Positions 1-7,766 of a stretch of 11,010 nt of DNA are shown one piece after another. The DNA comes from Rhexocercosporidium sp. MPI-PUGE-AT-0058 (taxonomy: Eukaryota > Ascomycota > Leotiomycetes > Helotiales): positions 1 through 11,010 of the forward strand of contig JAGTJL010000058.1 of NCBI GenBank assembly GCA_020746875.1, in the 5' to 3' direction. The position numbers and the translations under genes are program-made. Each line of letters starts with the position of its first letter. The stretch's first letter is position 1. Under the pieces are notes generated by a model, which had not been told where the DNA came from, searched no databases, and worked only from the letters and a program-made list of their open reading frames with translations.

Positions 1-612
1 GCTTTTGAGGCATGATTCTTGATAGGCTTACCGAGGCAAGCGAAAATTGGTTTGCTGTGGGTAGTGTTGGATGATTGCTTGGCTTGACTCGATAAGCTCG
101 ATATTGCGACCGGCATCTGTGTTCCGGTACCCGCAGCTCAGTCGAGTTCGCCCACATACGACCATTTGATCGATCGCAACCTTCTCGTTCCATGTGGCCA
201 ACGAGCTAGTAATGTAGATCCCCCCCCCCCCCCCCCCCCATTAATGTTCTCGTCGGCTTGCCTCTCGGACTGTGGTTGCAGTTATTATATCCTGCGAGTG
301 AGGGGTTTACATGATGGATCCAAGCGAACCGTCGCCAGCCTCACAGTTCTAGCCCTGCAATTTTTATCTTCAGTTCTGTATGGACGCTCAAGATTAGAAG
401 AAAGACGAGGATCAAATGAATCATTATCTGCGTGATGCGGCTCGTCGTTGACTGCATTCATTATTGCAACATGGCTACTGATTATTGGCTGTTGCTGGTT
501 GACGTTATGCGGCCTGCTCGATGGGGTGTATGACACCATTAATTATTCAACATCTGCGGCTTTTAATAGCACTATTCCCGGAACTCGATGTCTCAATTTG
601 GAGTTCTGCCGA
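1..612. other. Region without a supported gene
   Basis: Base composition is ordinary for a filamentous fungus and there is no long reading frame. Short open frames at 166-435 (+), 285-539 (-) and the first half of 448-708 (+) overlap each other, have no recognisable domain and are probably chance. The missing 5' part of the deaminase-like pseudogene that becomes readable near 613 may lie here in degraded form, but I could not align any segment to it. A 20-base C homopolymer interrupts the region at 220-239. Confidence 0.5.
220..239. repeat. Poly-C homopolymer tract (20 bases)
   Basis: An uninterrupted run of 20 C residues sits between GAT and ATTAATG. Such runs are prone to slippage and to sequencing or assembly length error, so the exact length should be treated as uncertain. 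No adjacent gene depends on it. Confidence 0.95.
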
Positions 613-1666
613 GGAGCTCACGAAGGAATCATGATGGTGCTTGAAAGGAAGACTGAGCAACTTGGGTGGCTGGTGTATGTAAAAGCAGAAGCAAGAAAAA
701 ATAATTAATGTCGAGGGATGAATGTATTCTTGCTAAGTGAGGCATCTCCCAATTCAACAACATCTGTTTAAACATCGCAGCCATGGAGCCCACTGTGAAT
801 TACATTAGACGTCTCGGATCTCATCTAAAAGCTGCAAGAATACTTACTGTTGCTAGTCAGAGAATGCCAGATTTATTTGAAGCCTTCACTGTTAGGATTT
901 GGCCTTTACTAAATCACTATCGTTACCTCCTTCGACTGACCAGCTAATAACATTAGAGGGGGTCATAAAGCGAATGCTGTCGAAGGATTTAGAAGAGATT
1001 ATGTAGTATTAAGAGTCCTTGGTAAGTATGGATGCTAAGTTCAACATCCAAGACCGCCTTCAAGCTCAGTTCTAAGATAAGGATTTCAAGCCGAGGGTCC
1101 ACATAGAACTGAATTTACTGGAGTGCTTTTACACTAAGCGTTTGGCATTTGTTAATAATAACAGGTTTATTGATTGCAGTAAACTAGCGTGCTATTGCTG
1201 CTACTACTACATTTGTCTTTACCTAGGCGGCTTTATACGGCCATCCTCTCATGGCGTTCGATATCTCAGTTAGCGCCCCCTAGATCTTATTAATACGGCA
1301 GGGACGAAAGAGAAGAATTTACAATGGGATATTATAAATAAATTAATTGCCCAGATCAGACTAGATGCTCTCGGACAAATCGAGCAGCGCAGAGGACCTA
1401 GTCTGTGGCATCCGGATTCAACGACTGGAATTACTCGTTCACTAGAGCTTAACGAATTTGTATCAGGATTTCTCCCTCGTAAGTACATCATACAGCCTTA
1501 CACTAAATGTCCTCTGACTTAGTTATAGCCCGTTTCTCGACCAATGAAAAGAAGCCACTGGCTAGAAACAGAGATTAGCCATAGTAACGAGATCGACTCC
1601 TCAGCGACGTCTGATTCCTGGCAAAGGTGTGACAGTTTAGATCCAGATGGCGGTGCTCTACTGTGA
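613..1666 (+). pseudogene. Degraded OTT_1508-like (fungal) deaminase gene
   Basis: Protein-like text runs through three successive frames: about 613-705 (contains MVLERKTEQLGWLVYVKAEA), about 708-900 (contains NYIRRLGSHLKAARILTVAS and MPDLFEAFTV) and about 905-1478. The last segment has the deaminase-type zinc signature: His-Ile-Glu at 1100-1108 (normally H-[AV]-E), then a Cys cluster at 1175-1201 (C-S-K-L-A-C-Y-C-C). A conserved-looking stretch LWHPDSTTGITRSLELNE follows. Stops interrupt it at about 738 (TGA), 1004 (TAG), 1010 (TAA), 1073 (TAA) and 1271 (TAG). Most are explained by CAA/CAG-to-TAA/TAG or TGG-to-TAG, as RIP produces. A GTAAGT donor at 1479 with a CTGACTTAG acceptor near 1522 suggests a last intron. 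The frame ending DGGALL at 1666 looks like the original C-terminus. Family assignment is from memory of fungal homologues. In this family a zinc-dependent base deaminase role is predicted; this copy is almost certainly inactive. Confidence 0.72.
1479..1522 (+). other. Probable intron of the deaminase-like pseudogene
   Basis: A consensus GTAAGT donor directly follows the conserved C-terminal block. A fungal branch-like CTGAC precedes the TTAG acceptor; a second possible acceptor (TATAG) ends at 1528. Neither choice restores the frame that ends at 1666, so an indel has probably also occurred downstream. Confidence 0.45.
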
Positions 1667-2089
1667 GGGGTTTCTTAAAGTGCTACCGATGAATCTCGCA
1701 TGCTATGTTCTTAGGCTATCGATGGTCATACGCTTGTGTTGGGAGACGATGGATGCGGGCCAACTAACTTATGATCTGTGGGCTTTTACGGGTATTCAAG
1801 ATTAGTGTAATGTTCTAAATACGGCAAGATAACAGCTATAAACATAAATATTCTCTTGAATAACGAGTGTGAACCGATGACCTGCGAAAGAGACCGTGCC
1901 TAATTTCAACTCACGCTATATCAGTATTCTCTACCATCTGTTGCGTCTCAGACCTGGAAGTGAAGTTGAAGAGAAGAGGCCTAAGGACGATTGAGAAACT
2001 GTCTGCCTCGATGCATCATCTTCGCGCCTGCAATCATAACGAATCTTCTCTTCTCGAACACTGCCTCCTTAATAACAAGTTTGTGAACT
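1667..2089. other. Intergenic region, no gene seen
   Basis: The region has frequent stops on both strands and no motif I recognise. It separates the pseudogene on the plus strand from the 3' end of the minus-strand membrane-protein gene (convergent arrangement), so both 3' untranslated regions would fall here. Confidence 0.55.
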
Positions 2090-2851
2090 TCAAAGGACTG
2101 CGCTGAGAAACGCTAAGACAGCTAAACAAGTAGTTGCAAGTGCAAGACTATAGCTTCCAGTAGTTAGGCCGTCTTCGAGGCTCTGTCTAGCGACTGCGAT
2201 GACAGCAACAACGCAGATACTATATGCCAGACTGCCCACAACGAGAAGGAGCAGGTAGCGAAGACGCCAGCCTTCGACGATCTTAAAGGCCCTGATAGTC
2301 TTGTCGTATGGGTTCGCAGCATTGTAGAATCGGTCATATTGAAGAGATCTAGTACGAAGGGTCAATTGTAATTCATCGCATATAAGGACTGCGGGTATAA
2401 AAACCTACTTGTAGGAGACCAAGAAATCAGTGGCCCTGAGAAATTCTGCGCCCTGAGTGCTAATTCCACTTTGCCAGTAGAATTCGAGCATCGACGGTAG
2501 CCATTTGCTCTCGCCTTCCAGCTGTTCAAGCCTTCTTGCCTTCTGTACTTTGCAATATGTCTCTGCATATTGATCATAGTACTCATTAGGACATCTGATG
2601 TTGGGATCGTGAGATCGACCCATTATATTCACACCACACTCGCCAAGGTCTATAGTTGTATTCATAGCATCTAATTCCCGTTTAATTTTCCTTGAGGTAC
2701 TAGTAGAGTCAAGGTCGATGAGAATAACCTCAAATTCATTTGACGCTTCTTTGATGCTGAGGAAACGGATCTGATACTTACAGTTAACGTCCTGTTCAAT
2801 CACCGAGTCAGCCGAAAGTAGGATATCTACGAACCTGAACCTCTTTGACTC
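2090..2851 (-). CDS. Unrecognised protein with C-terminal two-helix membrane module (5' end unresolved)
   Basis: The model joins 2851-2409 and 2348-2090 (233 residues visible) across a 60-nt intron that keeps the frame. The first part is soluble-looking and charged, with no domain I can name. The second part carries a conserved-looking IRAFKIVEGWRLR segment, a hydrophobic helix at about residues 179-201, a short loop (RQSLEDGLTTGS) and a second helix at 214-233 that ends at the stop, so the protein would be tail-anchored in a membrane as a hairpin. The open frame begins after a TGA at 2854-2852 and has no ATG before about 2670. At least one upstream exon is therefore missing from the model, or the gene is damaged. 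A perfect GTAAGT lies inside the first exon near 2779 and could mark another intron. I recall similar tails in uncharacterised fungal proteins but cannot name a family. It lies downstream of the NLR on the same strand. Confidence 0.5.
2349..2408 (-). other. Intron in the membrane-protein gene (60 nt)
   Basis: On the minus strand it reads GTAGGT at the donor, a TTGAC branch-like site, and GTACTAG at the acceptor. Removing it skips a TAG that would otherwise end the first exon and joins ...FLVSYK to SLQYDRFYN... in frame. The downstream exon has no ATG of its own, which supports splicing. Confidence 0.6.
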
Positions 2852-2859
2852 TCACCGTC

Positions 2860-3407
2860 GAATACATAGAATGACGCTTCTACTATCTATACTGCCTTCG
2901 CAGTTGGTTAATCCCTAGCGAAGGATTCTCGGTGTCGAGCTTGATATTCTTGGCAATCCACTTACGGCTATTTTGCATACAAAGCTAAATGCACTTCGCC
3001 TCGGGTCCGCCGTGATAACTTATGCAATTTGTTTCTTCTCCTGTCCACTAAATCCGACTCTGCTGTTTTTGATGCTATGTCACATGTTTGCTTGGGCAGT
3101 CTCCGGCTGTCTGTGCGCAACGCCTGAAGCTTTGTCGATATCATCCACTCAGCACCTGCCAACCGTCATTCTGACGTCTTTTAACAGTGGAATAATTCAG
3201 TTCCAATATTCCAATCAATTTCGAAGGCTTCGTGTGAACCACAGGCTAGCACCAATGTTCACTAATGTAATCATTTGCCAAGCTTGTGGCTGTTCAGGAC
3301 TGTGGCTGACATAAAGCTGTGTGAAGTGACGATCCTTGCGGACTGGCTCGAGACCTCGCTCAAAATGTAGTGGCAATTCTGGAGTACTATAAAGACATAT
3401 GTTCCCC
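2860..3407. other. Possible upstream exon remnants of the minus-strand gene; otherwise empty
   Basis: Two minus-strand stretches look protein-like: 3060-2968 (contains LVDRRRNKLHKLSRRTRGEV, ends at TAG) and 2966-2883 (contains RKWIAKNIKLDTENPSLGIN, ends at TAG). They lie in different frames and no splice pair joins them cleanly to each other or to the open frame at 2851. They may be exons of the two-helix gene that have been damaged, or chance. The plus-strand open frame over 2973-3314 begins at TTG and has no features. The 3' untranslated region of the NLR also falls at the right-hand end. Confidence 0.3.
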
Positions 3408-6400
3408 TTAACCCCTGTTCTCCGTCACGGTATCTAAAGCACGAAGGTTCCCCTGTAAACTCTGAGACCCTGGATGATTAGGTCCGACGACTTTCTCGTA
3501 TCCTACGAGGGCCTTTGAATACATTATCCTAGCCTTTGCTAAATCGGCTTGACGTTCGAAAAGAGAGCCGAGGTTCCAGATTGTGTTTAGCGCCGGGATA
3601 TAAGTCGTAGTACTGTCTACACCAAGGGCCTTCTCATATCCCTGCAGCGCTCGCTGGTACATCTTCTCCGCCTCGTCAAGCTTGCCTTGGACCACGTAGA
3701 GGAGGCCCAAGTTATTGACTGTGTCGAGCGTTGACGTATGATCTGGACCCCATGCCTTCTCCTTCCCTTGCAGCGCTCGCTGGTACATCTTCTCCGCCTC
3801 GTCGAGCTTGCCTTGGTCCGTGTAAAGACCGCCTAAGTTATTGACTGTGTCGAGCGTTGACGTATGGTCTGGACCCCATGCCTTCTCCTTCCCTTGCAGC
3901 GCTCGCTGATACATCTTCTCCGCCTCGTCGAGCTTGCCCTGGTATTTGTAGAGGAGGCCTAAGTTATTGACCGTTCGAAGTGTTGATATATGGTCTAGAC
4001 CCCATGCCTTCTCCTTCCCCTGCAGCGCTCGCTGGTACATCTTCTCCGCCTCGTCGAACTTGCCCTGGAACGCGTAGAGGCCGCCTAAGTTATTGACTGT
4101 GTCGAGCGTTGACGTATGGTCTGGACCCCATGCCTTCTCCTTCCCTTGCAGCGCTCGCTGATACATCTTCTCCGCCTCGTCGAGCTTGCCCTGGTATTTG
4201 TAGAGGAGGCCTAAGTTATTGACCGTTCGAAGTGTTGATATATGGTCTAGACCCCATGCCTTCTCCTTCCCTTGCAGCGCTCGCTGGTACATCTTCTCCG
4301 CCTCATCGAGCTTGCCCTGATTCGCGTAGAGGAGGCCTAAGCTGTGACATGCCCATGCTATGCCACTTTCCGTAGCCAAGCCGTTCAACACTATATACGA
4401 ACATCTAGCTGCATGCTGGAGAAGCCGTCGTTGTGTCAGCCACGGCTGAATAGTCTGCTCTCCTGGGACATGTGATCCAACAAACTTCACTGCTAGCCTA
4501 GCTAGATCGTAATCCCACGATTGGTTAAGAACGTAGACTGTCCACGAGTGAACACATCCATGAATGCTGTATCCTCGAGACTCGATCAATTCTGGCGAAG
4601 ACATCCCTACCTCCACTAGGCCGTGGTTACTCAGTACCCGCACCGCTTTATGGAAGCTCAAATCGTCTTTGGCCAGTTCTCGTACCCAGTCTGGGTCGCT
4701 CGAGTCACCATGCTGAAGAAGCTCTAACCAGAGATCCTGACTATCGAAGTACGCCCAGAAGCAAAGAAGCTTAGCCGAAAGTTTATTTTGTTGTTTGACA
4801 TGATTAAATGAAATCTGCCATGTAGAGTAGAGCATTCGGTCTTCGTACGAGCTCAGTTCAGGACTCGACTCTTGGAGTTGTACCCATGACTCCCTGTACA
4901 AGCGAAGAAAATCTGAAAGACTTATCGCCACTTGATCAAGATATGCTCCAGCAGTAGCAAGTGCAAGAGGAAGTCCGTCTAATTCCTTAACAAGCTTAAT
5001 AGCATCGGGATCTAGTATTAAGATTAGAGCTGTAGTACAAAAATTTAAAACGACCTTACTACTTCTTAGTCCTTCCCGTCTCGACACGTTTGACAGAATC
5101 TGAAGACTATCACGCATATCCTCGAGCTTACGAATCTGGATAGGATGACCAAATCTGACTTGCGACGACCGCGTTGTGATAATAATCGACCCTTGATATG
5201 ACTCGGGGAGGAATCTTCGGATATCTACCGCCGCAGGATCCGTATTTCCAGGCAATTTGGGGTTGTCATAGTTGTCGTAGATTATCAACCATCGCGTGTT
5301 ATTAGGCAAACTCAGCCATGCCTTGACAGCATGTACCACCTCGTCGAGGTTTTTATTTGTATCCATGTTGGTTAGCCGGCTGACCGAGGGATGTTCTCGT
5401 AATATCTGCCAGGCTACTTTAGTAAAGCTCTGCTTCAGAGAATCCTCATCCTTGATGTTCATCCAGAATATTGCCGAGTAGCTGTCCTTGTGCCGCTTTG
5501 CATATGCAACACTGAGCTGTGTCTTGCCGATTCCGCCTAGACCGTGAAGAACAACTGTACGGCGGGAACCGTCGCCGCTGAGTGCCTTACGTATCTCCAC
5601 GAGCTCCTCCTCTCTTGCCACAAAGTGTTCGATTTCAGGAACATTAAAAAGACTAAAAACGACTGAGAAGTCCTCGCGCCTACTCCCTGCTCTGGTTAGC
5701 AGCTTCCTAATATTCAGATGCGCCTTTACTCTTGGTAAGTTCTAGTGACAGTAGAAAAGGACACACCCTTTGAAGCCTTATCGATCTCCTCTCGGAGTCG
5801 CTTTAACGCCCTATCCTCCCCTTCGCCGTAGATGAGAGGCATATTGACCTCGAAAATGCCTAATAGCGAGTATGCTTTGTCTTCCTGGCGAAAAGTCTTA
5901 CGGCTTGCTGCCCACGACAATCGTTCAGCAACACTGAAGTCAGACAAAGGGATCCCTAGAAGGGCCTTGGCTGGAATGCCTGCTACCTCGCAGATGTGTC
6001 GTTCTAAGGAGGCCTTATTGCCTAGTAGCTCCCCCTCTTTACAGAAGAAGTCGACTGACGCCGGCGCAATAAGCTCTTGCAGAGTCCAGCCTCGTCTAAA
6101 CCATTCGCTGTTCCGAAATGTCGATACCCAGTCCTCAGTGGACCCATCAGCCAAATGATTTTGAGGCCGCGAAACATCTCGTAGATAAACGTAGCACTTG
6201 GTCGCATCCTGGTACCAGCGAAACATCGAGTTGATGGCCTCTGCGAGCTCTATGCTATTCGACTTATCGATACAGCAGGTGTCTACCCAAAAGTATTGCA
6301 AGCCGTCACGCTTCGCTTGCTCTCCGCAGAACTGTATCTTGCTATAACCAGCCATCTTCTTGCAGTTGCTATTCTTCAGATCTGCCAAAGTAACCTCCTC

Positions 6401-6505
6401 CGATCCCCATCTGTGCGAAAGAATAGCATATTTCTTGGGTATATCGCCTTCAAAGAATTCGGTCAGGCTGAAATCGCCATCGTTGTTGTATTGTAGCAGA
6501 CGCAT
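3408..6505 (-). CDS. HET / NB-ARC / TPR NLR-type receptor, three exons
   Basis: The model is join(6505-5767, 5686-5060, 5011-3408), 989 residues. The start is the first ATG in frame (MRLLQYN, A at -3); the open frame runs further upstream but only with TTG. The HET domain covers about residues 26-155 with its three usual blocks: YAILSHRWG (26-34), YFWVDTCCIDKS (71-82) and WFRRGWTLQELIAP (135-148). The NB-ARC opens with EHFVAREEEL; its P-loop GLGGIGKT is at 295-302, Walker B WLIIYD near 379-384, a TTRSSQV sensor block, GLPL at 468-471 and a winged-helix IHGCVHSW in place of the plant MHD motif. Seven 42-residue TPR units (kinesin-light-chain type, LDEAEKMYQRALQGKEKAWG) fill about 678-970. Fungal proteins of this build are cytoplasmic receptors in incompatibility and cell-death responses: repeats recognise, NB-ARC switches with nucleotide, HET executes. 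No stop or frameshift is seen, so it looks functional. What it recognises is unknown. Confidence 0.88.
3640..4341 (-). repeat. Tandem 126-bp repeats encoding the TPR array
   Basis: The segment CATGCCTTCTCCTTCCC recurs at 3751, 3877, 4003, 4129 and 4255, exactly 126 bp apart, and a divergent copy aligns near 3625. Each period encodes one 42-residue TPR. Units alternate between a G-P-D-H-T-S-T-L-D-T-V form and a G-L-D-H-I-S-T-L-R-T-V form. Positions 3832-4019 and 4084-4271 are identical over 188 bp at an offset of two periods (252 bp), the trace of a recent two-unit duplication or conversion. Confidence 0.93.
5012..5059 (-). other. Intron 2 of the NLR (48 nt, in frame)
   Basis: A GTAAGG donor, a CTAAT branch-like site and a TACTAG acceptor bound 48 nt with no stop codon, so it is easily missed as coding sequence. 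Left in, it inserts a hydrophobic SKVVLNFCTTALILIL-like stretch into NB-ARC. Spliced out, the text reads REGLRSNPDAIKLVKELDGLPL, continuous with the GLPL region as expected for the family. Confidence 0.8.
5687..5766 (-). other. Intron 1 of the NLR (80 nt; 50-nt alternative 5680-5729)
   Basis: The HET frame hits a stop at 5726 and the NB-ARC frame has no Met of its own, so a splice is required. Choice A: donor GTGTGT at 5766, branch GCTAAC, acceptor GAGCAG ending at 5687, giving ...DKASKG-SRREDFSV. Choice B: donor GTAAAG at 5729, same branch, acceptor GAGTAG ending at 5680, giving ...TRTYQ-E-REDFSV. Both keep the frame and differ by ten residues. I prefer A because the linker length fits related fungal proteins as I remember them; B has the more ordinary intron length. 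Confidence 0.7.
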
Positions 6506-6663
6506 AGTTCGAGGATCGTAAAGAGGAGGATTCTCGGTAGTAGTTGAGCCGTCGATGGCACAGATGCGAAGGGTAAAGACTTCATGTCGGGTTGAGGCTG
6601 GCGCACTGAGCTGGGCGGCAGCCTCGCGGCAGAGCCACAAGCTGTTGCAAGCTTGCCTATTGA

Positions 6664-6670
6664 TTATATA
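6664..6670 (-). promoter_or_regulatory. Possible TATA box of the NLR gene
   Basis: The minus strand reads TATATAA here, about 160 nt upstream of the ATG at 6505. A transcription start roughly 30 nt downstream would fall near 6635 and give a 5' untranslated region of about 130 nt. That also explains why the open frame upstream of the ATG carries no other Met. AT-rich matches arise by chance, so support is modest. Confidence 0.35.
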
Positions 6671-6815
6671 AGCGGAATTACGGCGAAACTACGGAGTACA
6701 GCTTGCGGGAGGTGCGGGGTCGGTCCCTGCTAGCCGAGAATCGTTAGTTCCGTCGATTGGAGGTACCGAACCGCGTGGCGGCCCTGCAATTGTTCGCGCC
6801 CCACAACAGCCACAA
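6671..6815. other. Upstream region of the NLR, up to the AT-rich boundary
   Basis: The region is GC-richer than what follows (for example GGTGCGGGGTCGG near 6711 and CCGCGTGGCGGCC near 6771) and contains no open frame of note. It would hold the proximal promoter of the NLR. Composition changes abruptly at about 6815, where AT-rich sequence begins. Confidence 0.4.
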
Positions 6816-7419
6816 AGTTTATAAGCGTCTTAAAATAAAAAATAAAGGATCTAAAGCTTAGATAAGAACTTTTAAGAAGTATAAAAGATAACAAGAGCTC
6901 GCTAGTATAGCTGTGGCAGAGGACTCGTACTAAAGCCGAAATGGAGGCTTTTAATAAATTAGGCGAAAAGGCGATAATAAGAATATAAAATTTTCTTCGG
7001 AAGGGGTCAAATTATTAATAAATAGCTATATCATACTACTGATCTTTTATTTTTATAAACTTATAAGCTAGTATGAAATTTAAGATATTTAAAGTTAAAG
7101 TACCTGTGGCTTTTCTCGGCACGCAGGGTTTCTCGGCACACAGGGAGGGACGTATTAGTTAAATATAAAAGAATTATAGTGTAGAAGTGGATTAAAGCAC
7201 TGCGAGCAGTTGTAATTGAATTAAAGTGATTAATTGTTATTTTAAAAAGCTCCAAGCATTAGGAGAAGACAGTTATTCTCCTGAAGGCGGTTTATAATAG
7301 CAGAACTTAATTAAGTCACGTGCAGTGCCATGAGAGCAGCTGCCCGTGCTTATACGACACACCTCCTAAGTAATTAATAGTAGTAAGCTACTGCTATTGT
7401 GATTAGCTATATTAAGCGA
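6816..7419. other. AT-rich, mildly degraded transition region without genes
   Basis: The region is AT-rich with stops in all frames, but unlike the following block it keeps pockets with many CpA and TpG dinucleotides, such as 7312-7365. This suggests unique or weakly RIP-affected sequence. It contains a 17-bp tandem duplication at 7113-7145. The only open frame (7061-7255, minus) has no features and is probably chance. Confidence 0.5.
7113..7145. repeat. Tandem duplication of a 16/17-bp motif
   Basis: TTCTCGGCACGCAGGG at 7113-7128 is followed at once by TTCTCGGCACACAGGG at 7130-7145, with a single G-to-A difference. The period is 17 bp. It stands out from its AT-rich surroundings and could be a remnant of a mobile-element end, but no inverted partner was found in the window. 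Confidence 0.8.
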
Positions 7420-7559
7420 GAGTAAATAATAAGAAAGAATTAGGCAAATAAATTCACTTATATACAATAATTAAATAAATAACTTAATTATATAAATTAA
7501 CGATTTTCTTATTAAACTTAAACTTATAAATACTTAATAACTCATAAATCGACTGCTCT

Positions 7560-7766
7560 CGATCTATTACTTAATTAATTTATTAATTAATTAACTAATT
7601 AATTGCTTTCTTCGACACTATAGGTGTCTTTAAGCGCTCCGCTAGAATCGTTATAATAAAACGACGATTTACTCGCTAAAGCAAGGTAAGTGGCTCGATT
7701 TTCGATTTATTAATTTCGATTTACTAATTAGAAATTAATTAATTAAAAATTAATTAATTAAAAAAA
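7560..7766. repeat. AT-rich low-complexity tract with TTAATTAA palindromes
   Basis: TTAATTAA-type words recur at about 7569-7602 and 7733-7762, and a TTTCGATTTA-like word is repeated near 7700-7725. These are self-complementary simple sequences, probably produced or enriched by RIP rather than a functional site. The tract precedes the readable former ORF that begins near 7763. Confidence 0.6.

Noticed and set aside
166..435. Plus-strand open frame through the poly-C tract
   Set aside because: The open frame depends on the homopolymer, which gives a poly-Pro run; it has no domain and overlaps an equally featureless antisense frame.
1270..1491. Minus-strand open frame
   Set aside because: It is the antisense shadow of the conserved C-terminal part of the deaminase-like pseudogene.
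2973..3314. Plus-strand 113-codon open frame
   Set aside because: It starts at TTG, has no recognisable features and lies opposite better protein-like minus-strand text.
3640..4341. CRISPR-like or minisatellite array
   Set aside because: The 126-bp period is a whole number of codons and encodes TPRs in an open frame; there is no repeat-spacer structure.
3408..5621. NB-ARC/TPR as a separate gene starting at 5621
   Set aside because: The codon at 5621 is GTG, and the frame upstream encodes further NB-ARC sequence (REDFSVVFSLFNVPEIEHF), so the HET and NB-ARC parts are joined by splicing.
5832..6158. Plus-strand open frames inside the HET exon
   Set aside because: These are antisense shadows of the HET coding sequence, as are those at 6296-6496 and 5296-5481.
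5726..6640. HET protein starting at 6640
   Set aside because: The codon at 6640 is TTG, not ATG. The first ATG in frame is at 6505 and matches the usual MRLL start of the family. The stop at 5726 lies inside the intron.
7061..7255. Minus-strand 64-codon open frame
   Set aside because: It lies in AT-rich, partly degraded DNA, is low in complexity and has no motif.
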